The notes under the pieces: model-generated
Database searches by the model: none
What the model saw: only the letters and a program-made list of their open reading frames with translations
Told to the model about the DNA's origin: nothing
NCBI GenBank assembly: GCA_936936565.1
Contig: CAKZIX010000007.1
Coordinates: 1-23,636, forward strand
Direction: 5' to 3'
DNA length: 23,636 bases
Origin: an uncultured Nocardiaceae bacterium
GTDB lineage: Bacteria > Actinomycetota > Actinomycetes > Mycobacteriales > Mycobacteriaceae
Shown: piece after piece, positions 13,428 to 21,545 of the stretch
Numbering within the stretch: position 1 is the first letter of the stretch
Layout of the letters: every line of letters starts with the position of its first letter
Program-made: the position numbers and the translations under genes

Positions 13428-14198
13428 CTACTGTGCCCAGCTCGGTGGGCGCTTCTGGAAAAAGGCCATCATGCCTTCCCGCACTTCCGCGCTGCCGAAG
13501 AAGGTCGCCGACCGGGCGGCCAGTTCCTCGGCCGAGCGATCGAACTCGGCGAGAACGGCCGCGTTGACCAGCCGCTTGCTCTCGGCGAGCCCCTGCGGTG
13601 AGCTCTTGCGCAGCTCGGCGCACAGCTGTGCCGCCGTCGCGTGCGGATCCTCGGTGGCCACCGTGATCAGCCCGATGTCCGCCGCGGTGGCGGCATCGAA
13701 CTTCTCCCCCGTCATGAAGTACCGGCTCGCCGCGCGCGGGGCCAGCCGGGGCAGCAAGGTCAGCGAGATCATGAACGGCGCCAGCCCCAGCCGCGCCTCG
13801 GTGAGCGCGAAACTGCTCTGCGTGCCGGCCACGACGACGTCGCAGCCGGCGACGATGCCCATGCCGCCGGCGCGCACGTTGCCGTCCACGACGGCGACGA
13901 CCGGCTTGGGCACCGCGATCAGCAGCCGCAGCACGTCGATCATCCAGCGGGTCCGCTTGTCGGCCGCGGCCGCCGGATCGGCGTCGACCGCCTCCTTCAG
14001 ATCCGCACCCGCGCAGAACGTGCCCCCGGTGTGGGTGAGCACGATCCCGCGGACCTCGGGATCGTCCTCGGCCGCTTGCAGGCCGTCCAGCAACTCGGTG
14101 ACCAGCTTGGACGACAGCGCGTTGCGGTTGTGCGGCGAGTCGAGAGTGATTGTCGCAAAACCACTCTCGACCGCGTATTGCACGTAGCGATCGCCCAT
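13428..14198 (-). CDS. echA7: Enoyl-CoA hydratase, methylglutaconyl-CoA hydratase (LiuC)-like
   Basis: 256 residues. ATG at 14198 shares one base with the dehydrogenase stop (TGATG). The crotonase fold is clear: oxyanion-hole motifs GTFCAGADLKE (about 59-69) and GNVRAGGMGIVAGCD (about 107-120), then FALTEARLGLAP (about 130-141) and RYFMTGEKFDA. Of the two catalytic glutamates of classical crotonases, the second is kept (E134 in LTEARLG) but the first position reads Gly (GGMGIV). That pattern is seen in LiuC-type methylglutaconyl-CoA hydratases, so it probably hydrates the carboxylated product of the neighbouring carboxylase. Size and position match M. tuberculosis echA7, next to fadE12. Orthology is from gene order and memory. 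Confidence 0.9.
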   Translation of the reverse strand: MGDRYVQYAVESGFATITLDSPHNRNALSSKLVTELLDGLQAAEDDPEVRGIVLTHTGGTFCAGADLKEAVDADPAAAADKRTRWMIDVLRLLIAVPKPVVAVVDGNVRAGGMGIVAGCDVVVAGTQSSFALTEARLGLAPFMISLTLLPRLAPRAASRYFMTGEKFDAATAADIGLITVATEDPHATAAQLCAELRKSSPQGLAESKRLVNAAVLAEFDRSAEELAARSATFFGSAEVREGMMAFFQKRPPSWAQ

Positions 14199-15361
14199 CA
14201 GTACGACTTGGGCAGGCCGAGGGAGTGCTGGGCGACGAAGTTGAAGATCATCTCCCGGCTGACCGGCGCCACGCGCGCGATGCGGGCCGCGCCGAGCATG
14301 GACGCCAGGCCCACGTCCGCCGTCAGGCCCGATCCGCCGAAGGTCTGCACTGCGGTGTCCAGCGCGAAGATGCTGGCCTCGGCCGCCGCGTACTTCGCCA
14401 TGTTCGCGGCCTCGGCAGCGCCGAACTCGTCGCCCGCGTCGTAGAGCGCGGCGGCCTTCTGGGCCATCGTCCGGGCGAGTTCGACCTCGATCTTCGCTTT
14501 CGCGAGCGGGTGCGCGATGCCCTGATGTGCACCGATCGGGGTCTTCCACACCTGCCGCTGCTTGGCGTACTCGACGCCACGGCCGATGGCGTAGCGGCCG
14601 ATACCGACCGCCATTGCCGCGCCCATGATGCGCTCCGGGTTGAGGCCGGCGAACAGCTGGGCGATGGCGGCGTCCTCGTCGCCGACGAGGGCGTCGGCGG
14701 GCAGGCGGACGTCGTCGAGGAACAGCGAGAACTGGTGGTTCGGTTCGTGAATGTCCATCTCCTGCTTCACCTTCTGGAACCCAGGGGTGTCGACGGGAAC
14801 GATGAACAGGGCCGGCTTGAGGTTGCCGGTCTTGTTGTCGGCGGTGCGCGAGACGATCAGCACTGCGTCGGCCTCGTCGACGCCGCTGATGAACACCTTG
14901 CGGCCGTTGAGGATCCAGTCCGAGCCGTCGCGGGTGGCCGTGGTGATGATCTTGTGGGAGTTCGATCCGGCATCGGGTTCGGTGATCCCGAAGACCATGG
15001 TGGCCGAGCCGTCGGCCATCCGGGGCAGCCAACTCTGCTTCTGCGCCTCGGTGCCGTACTTGCTGATGATGGTGCCGCAGATCGCCGGCGAGACGACCAT
15101 CAGCAACAGGCCGGACCCGGCCGCCGACAACTCCTCGAGCACCAGCGAGAGCTCGTAGATGCCCGCGCCACCGCCGCCGTATTCCTCGGGCAGATTGACG
15201 CCGAGGAAGCCCAGCTTGCCGGCCTCGTCCCACAGTTCGGTCAAGAACTCGCCGGCCTTGATCTTGGGCCGGGTGTAGTCGACGTAGTTGTACTTCTCGC
15301 CGAGCGCCGCCACTGCCGCGCGCAGTTCCTTCTGCTCGGGGGTCTCGATGTAACTGGTCAT
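14198..15361 (-). CDS. fadE12: Acyl-CoA dehydrogenase, branched-chain type
   Basis: 387 residues. ATG at 15361 overlaps the carboxylase stop by 4 nt (ATGA). It oxidises an acyl-CoA to the 2-enoyl-CoA using FAD. Motifs are FGITEPDAGSNS (about 124-135), WILNGRKVFISG (149-160) and QTFGGSGLTADVGL near the C-terminus. The usual C-terminal catalytic glutamate (EGTSEI motif) is missing, reading VAPVSREM. Instead E243 in LNPERIM aligns with the base used by isovaleryl-CoA dehydrogenase. That suggests a beta-methyl branched substrate such as an isovaleryl- or citronellyl-type CoA. The following 2-enoyl-CoA would suit the biotin carboxylase upstream. Length matches M. tuberculosis FadE12 (388 residues, from memory). 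It probably forms a tetramer. Confidence 0.92.
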   Translation of the reverse strand: MTSYIETPEQKELRAAVAALGEKYNYVDYTRPKIKAGEFLTELWDEAGKLGFLGVNLPEEYGGGGAGIYELSLVLEELSAAGSGLLLMVVSPAICGTIISKYGTEAQKQSWLPRMADGSATMVFGITEPDAGSNSHKIITTATRDGSDWILNGRKVFISGVDEADAVLIVSRTADNKTGNLKPALFIVPVDTPGFQKVKQEMDIHEPNHQFSLFLDDVRLPADALVGDEDAAIAQLFAGLNPERIMGAAMAVGIGRYAIGRGVEYAKQRQVWKTPIGAHQGIAHPLAKAKIEVELARTMAQKAAALYDAGDEFGAAEAANMAKYAAAEASIFALDTAVQTFGGSGLTADVGLASMLGAARIARVAPVSREMIFNFVAQHSLGLPKSY

Positions 15362-17328
15362 TTGTCCTCCGGTGCTTCCGTGGCCTCGACGACGGCGAGC
15401 ACGGCGCCCACCTCGACTTGCTGTCCAACTTCGACGTTCAGTTCGGTGAGCACACCGGCCACCGGAGCGGCAATGGTGTGCTCCATCTTCATTGCCTCGA
15501 GCCACAGGATCGGCTGGCCCGCTGCGACATTCGCGCCGACCTCGGCACCGATCCGGATCACGCTGCCCGGCATCGGCGCCAGCAGCGAGCCAGCGGCGAC
15601 CTGCGTGGACGGGTCGACGAAGCGCGGCAGCCGCCGCACGCCGACCGGGCCGAGCGCCGAGTCCACGCAGACCAGGTCGCCGTAGCGGGCGACGGTGAAG
15701 GCGCGCTGCACACCGCCGACGTCGAGCACCACCCGATCCGCCGCCACCGACACCGCGGTGACGTCCTCGAAGCCCTCGATCTGCACCCCGCCCCGCTCGA
15801 ATCGGTACCGCACCTCGTGCGTCCCGGTGGTCGCGCTCTCGTAGGACTTGACCTGCGGCTGAGCCGGCAGGTTCCGCCAGCCGCTCGGCACGCCGAACCG
15901 AGCGCTGTTGCGGGCCGAATCCGCCAGGGCCGCAGCGGCGATCGAGAGCTTCTCGGCCTCGGCGGACACCAACGGGGCGGACAGCGCGTCCAGCCCGTGG
16001 GTGGCGAAGAACGCGGTGTCGGTGTCGCCCGCCAGGAACGCCGGGTGGCGCAGCACCCGCACCAACAGGTCCCGGTTGGTCACCAGACCGTGGATCTGGC
16101 CGCGCTGCAGGGCGCCCGCCAGCAGGTGCGCCGCTTCGCTGCGCGTCCGGCCGAAGGAGATGACCTTCGCGAGCATCGGGTCGTAGTGCACGCCGACGAC
16201 CGAGCCGTCGACGACGCCGCTGTCGAGCCGGATGCCCGGGGTGTCCAGGACCTCGAACTCGGCGACCGTGGCCGGGATCGCGATGTGGTGCACGGTGCCG
16301 CTCTGCGGTAGCCAGTCGTGTGCCGGATCTTCGGCGTAGAGCCGGACCTCGATCGAAGCACCGTGCGCGACAGGCGGTTCGGCGTCCAAAGCCAACCCGT
16401 CGGCCACCTGCACCTGCAAGCGCACCAGGTCCAGGCCGGTGGTGTTCTCGGTGACCGGATGCTCCACCTGCAAACGGGTGTTCATCTCCAGGAAGAAGAA
16501 GTCGCCCTGCTCGTCGGCGAGGAACTCGACCGTGCCCGCGCCCTCGTAACCAATGGCCCCGGCGGCCAGCTTCGATGCCTCGAACAGCCGCTCCCGCATG
16601 CCGTCCACGCGCTCGACCAGCGGCGAGGGCGCTTCCTCGACGACCTTCTGGTGGCGACGCTGAATGGAGCACTCGCGCTCCCCCACCGCCCACACCGTGC
16701 CGTGCCGGTCGGCCATCACCTGCACCTCGATGTGGCGGCCGGTCTCCAGGTAGCGCTCGCAGAACACCGTCGGATCACCGAAGGCGGACTGTGCCTCGCG
16801 CGCCGCCGCGGCGATTTCGCCGTCGAGTTGGTCCAGCGAGCGCACCACGCGCATGCCGCGACCGCCGCCGCCCGCCGAGGCCTTGATCAGCACGGGCAGC
16901 ATGTCGGCGGTGACGTCGGCGGGCTTCAGCTCCGCGAGCACCGGCACGCCCGCGGCGTCCATCATCTTCTTGGACTCCACCTTGGAGCCCATCTGCTCGA
17001 TCGCCTTGACCGGCGGGCCGATCCAGACGAGTCCGGCGTCGAGCACCGCCTTGGCGAAATCGGCGTTCTCGGAAAGGAATCCGTAGCCGGGGTGGATGGC
17101 GTCGGCACCGGCCGCCCGGGCCGCGGCGATGATCGCGTCGGCGCGCAGGTAGGTCTCGGCGGGCGTGTTGCCGGGCAGCCGGACCGCGGCGTCGGCCTCG
17201 GCGACGTGGGGCGCGTCGGCGTCGGCGTCGGAGAACACGGCGACGGTGCCCAGACCCATGCGGCGGCAGGTGGCGAACACACGCCGAGCGATTTCGCCAC
17301 GGTTGGCGACGAGAACATTGGTGATCAT
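15358..17328 (-). CDS. accA2: Acyl-CoA carboxylase alpha subunit (biotin carboxylase plus biotin carrier)
   Basis: 656 residues from ATG 17328. An in-frame GTG at 17337, overlapping the carboxyltransferase stop as GTGA, would add three residues. It carboxylates its own biotin with ATP and bicarbonate and passes the carboxyl group to the beta subunit. Domains in order: N-terminal biotin carboxylase (NVLVANRGEIARRV, then HPGYGFLSENADFA), ATP-grasp with glycine loop KASAGGGGRGMRVV, RRHQKVVEEAPSP and the signature FLEMNTRLQVEHPVTE, a BT-like linker, and the biotinyl domain with LEAMKMEH (biotin on K614 by count). The length fits alpha subunits of the methylcrotonyl/geranyl-CoA and AccA1/AccA2 types. 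It is directly downstream of its beta subunit and upstream of the acyl-CoA dehydrogenase. Confidence 0.95.
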   Translation of the reverse strand: MITNVLVANRGEIARRVFATCRRMGLGTVAVFSDADADAPHVAEADAAVRLPGNTPAETYLRADAIIAAARAAGADAIHPGYGFLSENADFAKAVLDAGLVWIGPPVKAIEQMGSKVESKKMMDAAGVPVLAELKPADVTADMLPVLIKASAGGGGRGMRVVRSLDQLDGEIAAAAREAQSAFGDPTVFCERYLETGRHIEVQVMADRHGTVWAVGERECSIQRRHQKVVEEAPSPLVERVDGMRERLFEASKLAAGAIGYEGAGTVEFLADEQGDFFFLEMNTRLQVEHPVTENTTGLDLVRLQVQVADGLALDAEPPVAHGASIEVRLYAEDPAHDWLPQSGTVHHIAIPATVAEFEVLDTPGIRLDSGVVDGSVVGVHYDPMLAKVISFGRTRSEAAHLLAGALQRGQIHGLVTNRDLLVRVLRHPAFLAGDTDTAFFATHGLDALSAPLVSAEAEKLSIAAAALADSARNSARFGVPSGWRNLPAQPQVKSYESATTGTHEVRYRFERGGVQIEGFEDVTAVSVAADRVVLDVGGVQRAFTVARYGDLVCVDSALGPVGVRRLPRFVDPSTQVAAGSLLAPMPGSVIRIGAEVGANVAAGQPILWLEAMKMEHTIAAPVAGVLTELNVEVGQQVEVGAVLAVVEATEAPEDK

Positions 17329-17333
17329 TGGGC

Positions 17334-18932
17334 TCACATCCGGAAGACGCCGAATTGCTCGGCGCCCTTGATCGGGCCATTGGCGATGGCGGACAGGCAG
17401 ATTCCGAGCACGGTGCGGGTGTCGCGCGGGTCGATCACGCCGTCGTCGTAAAGCATGCCGGACATGAACATGGCCAGCGATTCCTTCTCGATCTGCGCCT
17501 CGACCATGGCACGCATGCCGGCGTCGGCGTTCTCGTCGAACGGCAGGCCGCGTGCTTCGGCGGCGGCGCGGCTGACGATCGAGATGACGCCGGCGAGCTG
17601 GGCGCCGCCCATCACCGCCGACTTCGCGCTGGGCCAGGAGAACATGAACCGCGGGTTGTACGCGCGTCCGGACATGCCGTAGGCGCCGGCGCCGTAGGAG
17701 GCGCCGAGCACCAGCGAGATGTGGGGCACCGTGGAATTGGAGACCGCGTTGATCATCAGCGAGCCGTGCTTGATGATGCCGCCCTGCTCGTACTCCTTGC
17801 CCACCATGTAGCCGGTCGTGTTGTGCAAGAACAACAGCGGCGTGTCGTAGCGGTTGGCCAGCTGGATGAACTGGGTGGCCTTCTGTGCCTCCTCGGAGAA
17901 CAGGATGCCGCGCGCGTTGGCCAGGATGCCCACCGGGTAGCCGTGCAGTTCGGCCCATCCGGTGATCAGGCTGCTGCCGTAGAGGGGCTTGAATTCGTCG
18001 AAGTCGGAGCCGTCGACGATCCGCGCGATCACCTCGCGCGGGTCGAACGGAATCTTCAGGTCGGTGGGCACGATGCCGAGCAGATCGTCGGGGCTGTACA
18101 ACGGCTCGAGCACGCCGGCCCGGGGCGCCGGGCCCTGCTTGCGCCAGTTCAGCCGTTTGACGATGTTGCGCCCGATCCGGATCGCGTCCTGCTCGTCGAC
18201 GGCGAAGTAGTCCGCCAAACCCGACGTGCGGGCGTGCATTTCGGCGCCGCCCAGGGATTCGTCGTCGGACTCCTCACCGGTGGCCATCTTGACCAGCGGC
18301 GGGCCGCCGAGGAACACCTTGGAGCGCTCCTTGATCATCACGACGTGGTCGGACATGCCGGGAATGTAGGCGCCGCCGGCGGTCGAGTTGCCGAAAACCA
18401 ATGCGATGGTGGGGATTCCGGCCGCCGACGCCCGCGTCAGGTCCCGGAACATCTGGCCGCCCGGCACGAAGACTTCTTTCTGCGTCGGCAGATCCGCACC
18501 ACCGGACTCCACCAGCGAGATAACCGGAAGCCGGTTCTCCCGCACGATGTCGTTGATGCGCAGCGTCTTCTTCAGAGTCCACGGGTTGGACGTGCCGCCC
18601 TTCACCGTCGGGTCCGGCGCGACGATCATGCACTCGACGCCTTCGACGACGCCGATGCCCGCGATCGTGCTGGCGCCGACATGGAACTGGCTGCCCCAGG
18701 CCGCCAGCGGGCACAGCTCCAGGAACGGCGAATCCTCGTCGAGCAGCAGCTCGATGCGTTCCCGTGCGGTGAGTTTGCCGCGCTTGCGGTGCCGCGCAAT
18801 CTTTTCCGGCCCGCCACCGGCAATGGCCTTGTCGAACTCGGCGCCGACTTCGGCGAGCTTGGCAGTCATTGCGGCCGCAGCGTCCTGGAACTCCGGCGCC
18901 GCCGGATCCAGTGTCGAACTCAGTGTGGTCAT
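17334..18932 (-). CDS. accD2: Acyl-CoA carboxylase beta subunit (carboxyltransferase)
   Basis: 532 residues. ATG at 18932 overlaps the AtuA-like stop by 4 nt (ATGA). It moves the carboxyl group from biotin to the acyl-CoA. Both crotonase-fold halves are present. The N-half has RHRKRGKLTARERIELLLDE, VKGGTSNPWTLKKTLR and NSTAGGAYIPGMSD (oxyanion site). The C-half has GILFSEEAQKATQFIQLANR, FLHNTTGYMVG and GASYGAGAYGMSGRAY (second oxyanion site). This is the MCC/GCC-like 530-residue group, not the AccD4/AccD5 group. Near the acyl pocket it reads GQMFRDLTRAS; a Phe there (not Gly) would favour a short branched acyl group over geranyl-CoA, but my alignment is by eye. Size and neighbours match M. 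tuberculosis AccD2. Confidence 0.95.
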   Translation of the reverse strand: MTTLSSTLDPAAPEFQDAAAAMTAKLAEVGAEFDKAIAGGGPEKIARHRKRGKLTARERIELLLDEDSPFLELCPLAAWGSQFHVGASTIAGIGVVEGVECMIVAPDPTVKGGTSNPWTLKKTLRINDIVRENRLPVISLVESGGADLPTQKEVFVPGGQMFRDLTRASAAGIPTIALVFGNSTAGGAYIPGMSDHVVMIKERSKVFLGGPPLVKMATGEESDDESLGGAEMHARTSGLADYFAVDEQDAIRIGRNIVKRLNWRKQGPAPRAGVLEPLYSPDDLLGIVPTDLKIPFDPREVIARIVDGSDFDEFKPLYGSSLITGWAELHGYPVGILANARGILFSEEAQKATQFIQLANRYDTPLLFLHNTTGYMVGKEYEQGGIIKHGSLMINAVSNSTVPHISLVLGASYGAGAYGMSGRAYNPRFMFSWPSAKSAVMGGAQLAGVISIVSRAAAEARGLPFDENADAGMRAMVEAQIEKESLAMFMSGMLYDDGVIDPRDTRTVLGICLSAIANGPIKGAEQFGVFRM

Positions 18933-20644
18933 GAAAGCAGCTCCGTGGGGATGTCGAGGTGGCGAGAGCGCAGCCATTCGGCCAGCCCCTTCGCCTGCGG
19001 GTCGAAGCGGGCGTTGTATGCGACGCCCTTGCCGAGCAGGTCGTCGATGACGAAATTGAGCGCGCGCAGATTCGGCAGTACGTGCCGGGTGACGGTCAGC
19101 GAAGCCGTTTCCGGCAGTAGCCGTTTCAGCTCGTCCACCGTCAACGCATGTGCCAGCCAACGCCATTGCGCGTCGGTGCGGGCCCACACGCCGATGTTGG
19201 CGTTGCCGCCCTTGTCGCCGCTGCGGGCGTATGCGACGGCGCCGAGCGGGCTGCGCTCGGTATCGCCGGCAGTCAGCTGCGCCGGCAGTTCCGGTTCGGG
19301 CACCGGCGCCAATTCCAGTGTCTCGGTGGCCGGTTCGATGTCCACTCGGGTGCCGTCGGGCAGCACCGCGACGTGTGGCACTGCGGCCGCGTCCACGAAC
19401 CCCGCGGTGAAAACTCCGTAGGGCGAGCCGTTGCCGGGCATCGCGGTGAACGTGCAGCCCGGGTAGCTGGCCAGCGCCAGCTCGACCGCGACGCTGGAAA
19501 AAGCCCGGCCCACCTTGTTCGGATCCGGGTCGCGGACCACGCAGCGCAGCAGCGCGCTGGCCTGCTCCTCGGTCTCGGCGTCCGGGCGATCCAGCCGGGC
19601 CAGCGTCCACGACAACTCGGCCGGCTGCACGGTGAGCCAGGACTCCAGTTGCTTTTGCGCCAGTTCGGCTTTCGCCTCGATGTCGAGCCCGGTGAGGATG
19701 AACTCCATCTCGTTGCGGAAGCCGCCGAGCGTGTTCAGCGACACCTTCAGTTGCGGCGGCCGGGCCTCGCCGCGGACCCCGGTGATGGCCACGCGGTCGG
19801 TGCCGTCCTGGTTCAGCTGGATCGAATCCAGCCGGGCCGTGACGTCGGGGCCGGCGTAGCGCGCACTCTGGATCTCGTACATCAATTGCGCCGCGACGGT
19901 GTCGACGGTGACCGCGCCGCCGGTGTTTTCGTGCTTGGTGATCACGCTGGACCCGTCGGCGCGCACCTCGGCGATCGGGAATCCGGGACGGCCGAGATCG
20001 GCGATCTCCCGGAACCCGGAGAAGTTGCCGCCGGTGGCCTGGGTGCTGCACTCGATCACGTGCCCGGCCACCACGGCGCCGGCGAGCCGGTCGTAATCGG
20101 TACGCGCCCAACCGAAGTGCGCGGCGGCGGGCGCGACCACCAGCGACGCGTCGGTCACCCGGCCGGTGACCACGATGTCGGCGCCGGCGTCGAGGCAGGC
20201 CGCGATCCCCCAGGCGCCGAGGTAGGCATTGGCCGCCAGCGGCGTACCCAGTCCCAGCTCCGCGGCGCGGGTGGTGATGTTGTCGCCGTCCACCCAGGCG
20301 ATCGCCGGATCCAGGCCGAGTCCGCGCGCCACCTCGTGCAGCCTGGCCACCAGTCCGGACGGATTCAGCCCGCCGGCGTTGGCGACGATCTGCACGCCCC
20401 GCTCGAGCGCCAGCCCGAGGCAGTCTTCGATTTGGCGCACAAAGGTTTTCGCGTAGCCGAGCGAGGGATCTTTGAGCGTGTCTCGGCCGAGGATCAGCAT
20501 CGTCAGCTCGGCCAGGTAGTCGCCGGTGAGCACATCGAGCTGCCCGCCCTCGAGCATCTCGCGCATCGCGCCGATGCGATCGCCGTAGAAGCCCGAGCAA
20601 TTCCCGATCCGGATCACGTCCGGGTCGGCGGCCAGCCTGCTCAT
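18929..20644 (-). CDS. AtuA/DUF1446-family protein (acyclic terpene utilisation family)
   Basis: 571 residues. ATG at 20644 overlaps the preceding stop by 4 nt (ATGA). The longer open frame upstream only reads through the previous gene. The N-terminal AtuA/DUF1446 domain begins VIRIGNCSGFYGDRIGAMRE and contains VANAGGLNP, GADIVVTGRVTDASL and ECSTQATGGNFSGF. The C-terminal domain from about residue 465 carries ARSGDKGGNANIGVWA (about 473-488) and LRALNFVIDDLLGKGVA, the usual second domain of this family. AtuA is needed for acyclic terpene breakdown in Pseudomonas, but its reaction is not established as far as I know. The M. tuberculosis counterpart by order would be Rv0976c. Its place beside the carboxylase subunits implies a step on the carboxylated acyl-CoA, or assembly of the complex. 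Confidence 0.92.
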   Translation of the reverse strand: MSRLAADPDVIRIGNCSGFYGDRIGAMREMLEGGQLDVLTGDYLAELTMLILGRDTLKDPSLGYAKTFVRQIEDCLGLALERGVQIVANAGGLNPSGLVARLHEVARGLGLDPAIAWVDGDNITTRAAELGLGTPLAANAYLGAWGIAACLDAGADIVVTGRVTDASLVVAPAAAHFGWARTDYDRLAGAVVAGHVIECSTQATGGNFSGFREIADLGRPGFPIAEVRADGSSVITKHENTGGAVTVDTVAAQLMYEIQSARYAGPDVTARLDSIQLNQDGTDRVAITGVRGEARPPQLKVSLNTLGGFRNEMEFILTGLDIEAKAELAQKQLESWLTVQPAELSWTLARLDRPDAETEEQASALLRCVVRDPDPNKVGRAFSSVAVELALASYPGCTFTAMPGNGSPYGVFTAGFVDAAAVPHVAVLPDGTRVDIEPATETLELAPVPEPELPAQLTAGDTERSPLGAVAYARSGDKGGNANIGVWARTDAQWRWLAHALTVDELKRLLPETASLTVTRHVLPNLRALNFVIDDLLGKGVAYNARFDPQAKGLAEWLRSRHLDIPTELLS

Positions 20645-21453
20645 GCGTTCGCCTCGGCCACGGAATCGAATTGGCCGGGGGAACGGCCACTTCCGGGGGC
20701 ACCGGCGAAGGCCTGTGCGATGGTGAGCCAATGCTGGGCGTCGGCACCGACGGCCGTCAGCGCCAGGTCGTCACGATGGCGGCGCTGGGTGACCAGATAG
20801 CAGAAGTCCACTGCCGGTCCCGTGACGCGCTGCGCAGCGTCCTCCGGACCCCAGGTCCACAGGCTGCCGTCCGGCGCCGTCAGCTCGACGCGGAACTCCT
20901 CGGCCGGCGGTGTCTCGCCGCGCACGCCGTAGGCGAAGTTTCGCGTCCGCACGCCGATGTGCGCGACGTGCTTGATTCGGTCGGTGGGCGGTCGCACGAT
21001 GCCGAGCGCGTCGGTGACGTCCTGACCGTGCGCCCAGGTCTCCATCATGCGTGCGGTGGCCATCGAGGCGGCGCTCATCGGTGGGCCGTACCAGTCGAGC
21101 TTGCGCGAGGAGCCGACCTCGGCCAGCGCCACCACCAGGGCGGCGCGGGCCGCCCGCCACCGTTGCAGCAGTTCCGGCACGGGAAGCTGCGCCAGCTCCG
21201 CGGCGCCCTCGTCGACGAAGCCGGTGGGGTTGCGCCAGGCCGCCTCCACCGATTTCGCGAACGCCGCCGGATCCGTGGCCGACAGCAGCGCCACGTCGTC
21301 GGTCCACAACAGGTGCGCAATCTGATGCGCGATCGTCCAGCCCGGCGCCGGCGTGGGCGTGGCCCAGCCCGCTTCGGGCACCTGCGCCACCACTCGGTCG
21401 AGGTCTTCACCCTCGGCCCGCAGATCGGCCAGCAGTGCGGTCAGGTCTGCCAC
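20641..21453 (-). CDS. TIGR03084-type metal-binding protein (DinB/mycothiol maleylpyruvate isomerase N-terminal fold)
   Basis: 270 residues. GTG at 21453 is chosen because GAGGAG at 21461-21466 sits 7 nt upstream and the family begins ADLTALLADLRAEG. An ATG at 21460 is out of frame. The N-terminal four-helix DinB-like domain shows APGWTIAHQIAHLLWTDD (H43, H47) and MMETWAHGQDVTDALG (E138, H142, D145), the pattern that binds a divalent metal in mycothiol-dependent isomerases. The C-terminal domain (about 190-270) contains EFRVELTAPDGSLWTWGPED, as in the TIGR03084 group. Function is not established; a thiol-dependent isomerase or transferase is possible. It is the first gene of the tightly overlapping core operon, with a palindromic operator candidate 53 nt upstream. 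Confidence 0.88.
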   Translation of the reverse strand: MADLTALLADLRAEGEDLDRVVAQVPEAGWATPTPAPGWTIAHQIAHLLWTDDVALLSATDPAAFAKSVEAAWRNPTGFVDEGAAELAQLPVPELLQRWRAARAALVVALAEVGSSRKLDWYGPPMSAASMATARMMETWAHGQDVTDALGIVRPPTDRIKHVAHIGVRTRNFAYGVRGETPPAEEFRVELTAPDGSLWTWGPEDAAQRVTGPAVDFCYLVTQRRHRDDLALTAVGADAQHWLTIAQAFAGAPGSGRSPGQFDSVAEANA

Positions 21454-21505
21454 GTTGCATCTCCTCGTCGACTCGCCGCAAGCCTCACACGGGCCCGCCA
21501 GAAAA

Positions 21506-21523
21506 TCAAGCACGCGTGCTTGA
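21506..21523. promoter_or_regulatory. 18-bp perfect palindrome, candidate TetR operator of the core operon
   Basis: TCAAGCACGCGTGCTTGA is fully self-complementary. It is flanked by A/T runs (GAAAAT on the left, ATTTT on the right) that extend the dyad imperfectly. It lies 53-70 nt upstream of the GTG start at 21453, between that gene and the crotonase gene. CAAGC-type half sites are common for TetR regulators of lipid catabolism. The TetR protein at 12789-13412 is the likely binder, by inference. Confidence 0.65.
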
Positions 21524-21545
21524 ATTTTGGCGAAGACCCGTGAAC

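Noticed and set aside
14198..16693. 831-codon frame joining carboxylase antisense sense and acyl-CoA dehydrogenase
   Set aside because: Only the part from 15361 down has family sense. The upstream portion is an out-of-frame read of the biotin carboxylase gene, so this is not a fusion protein.
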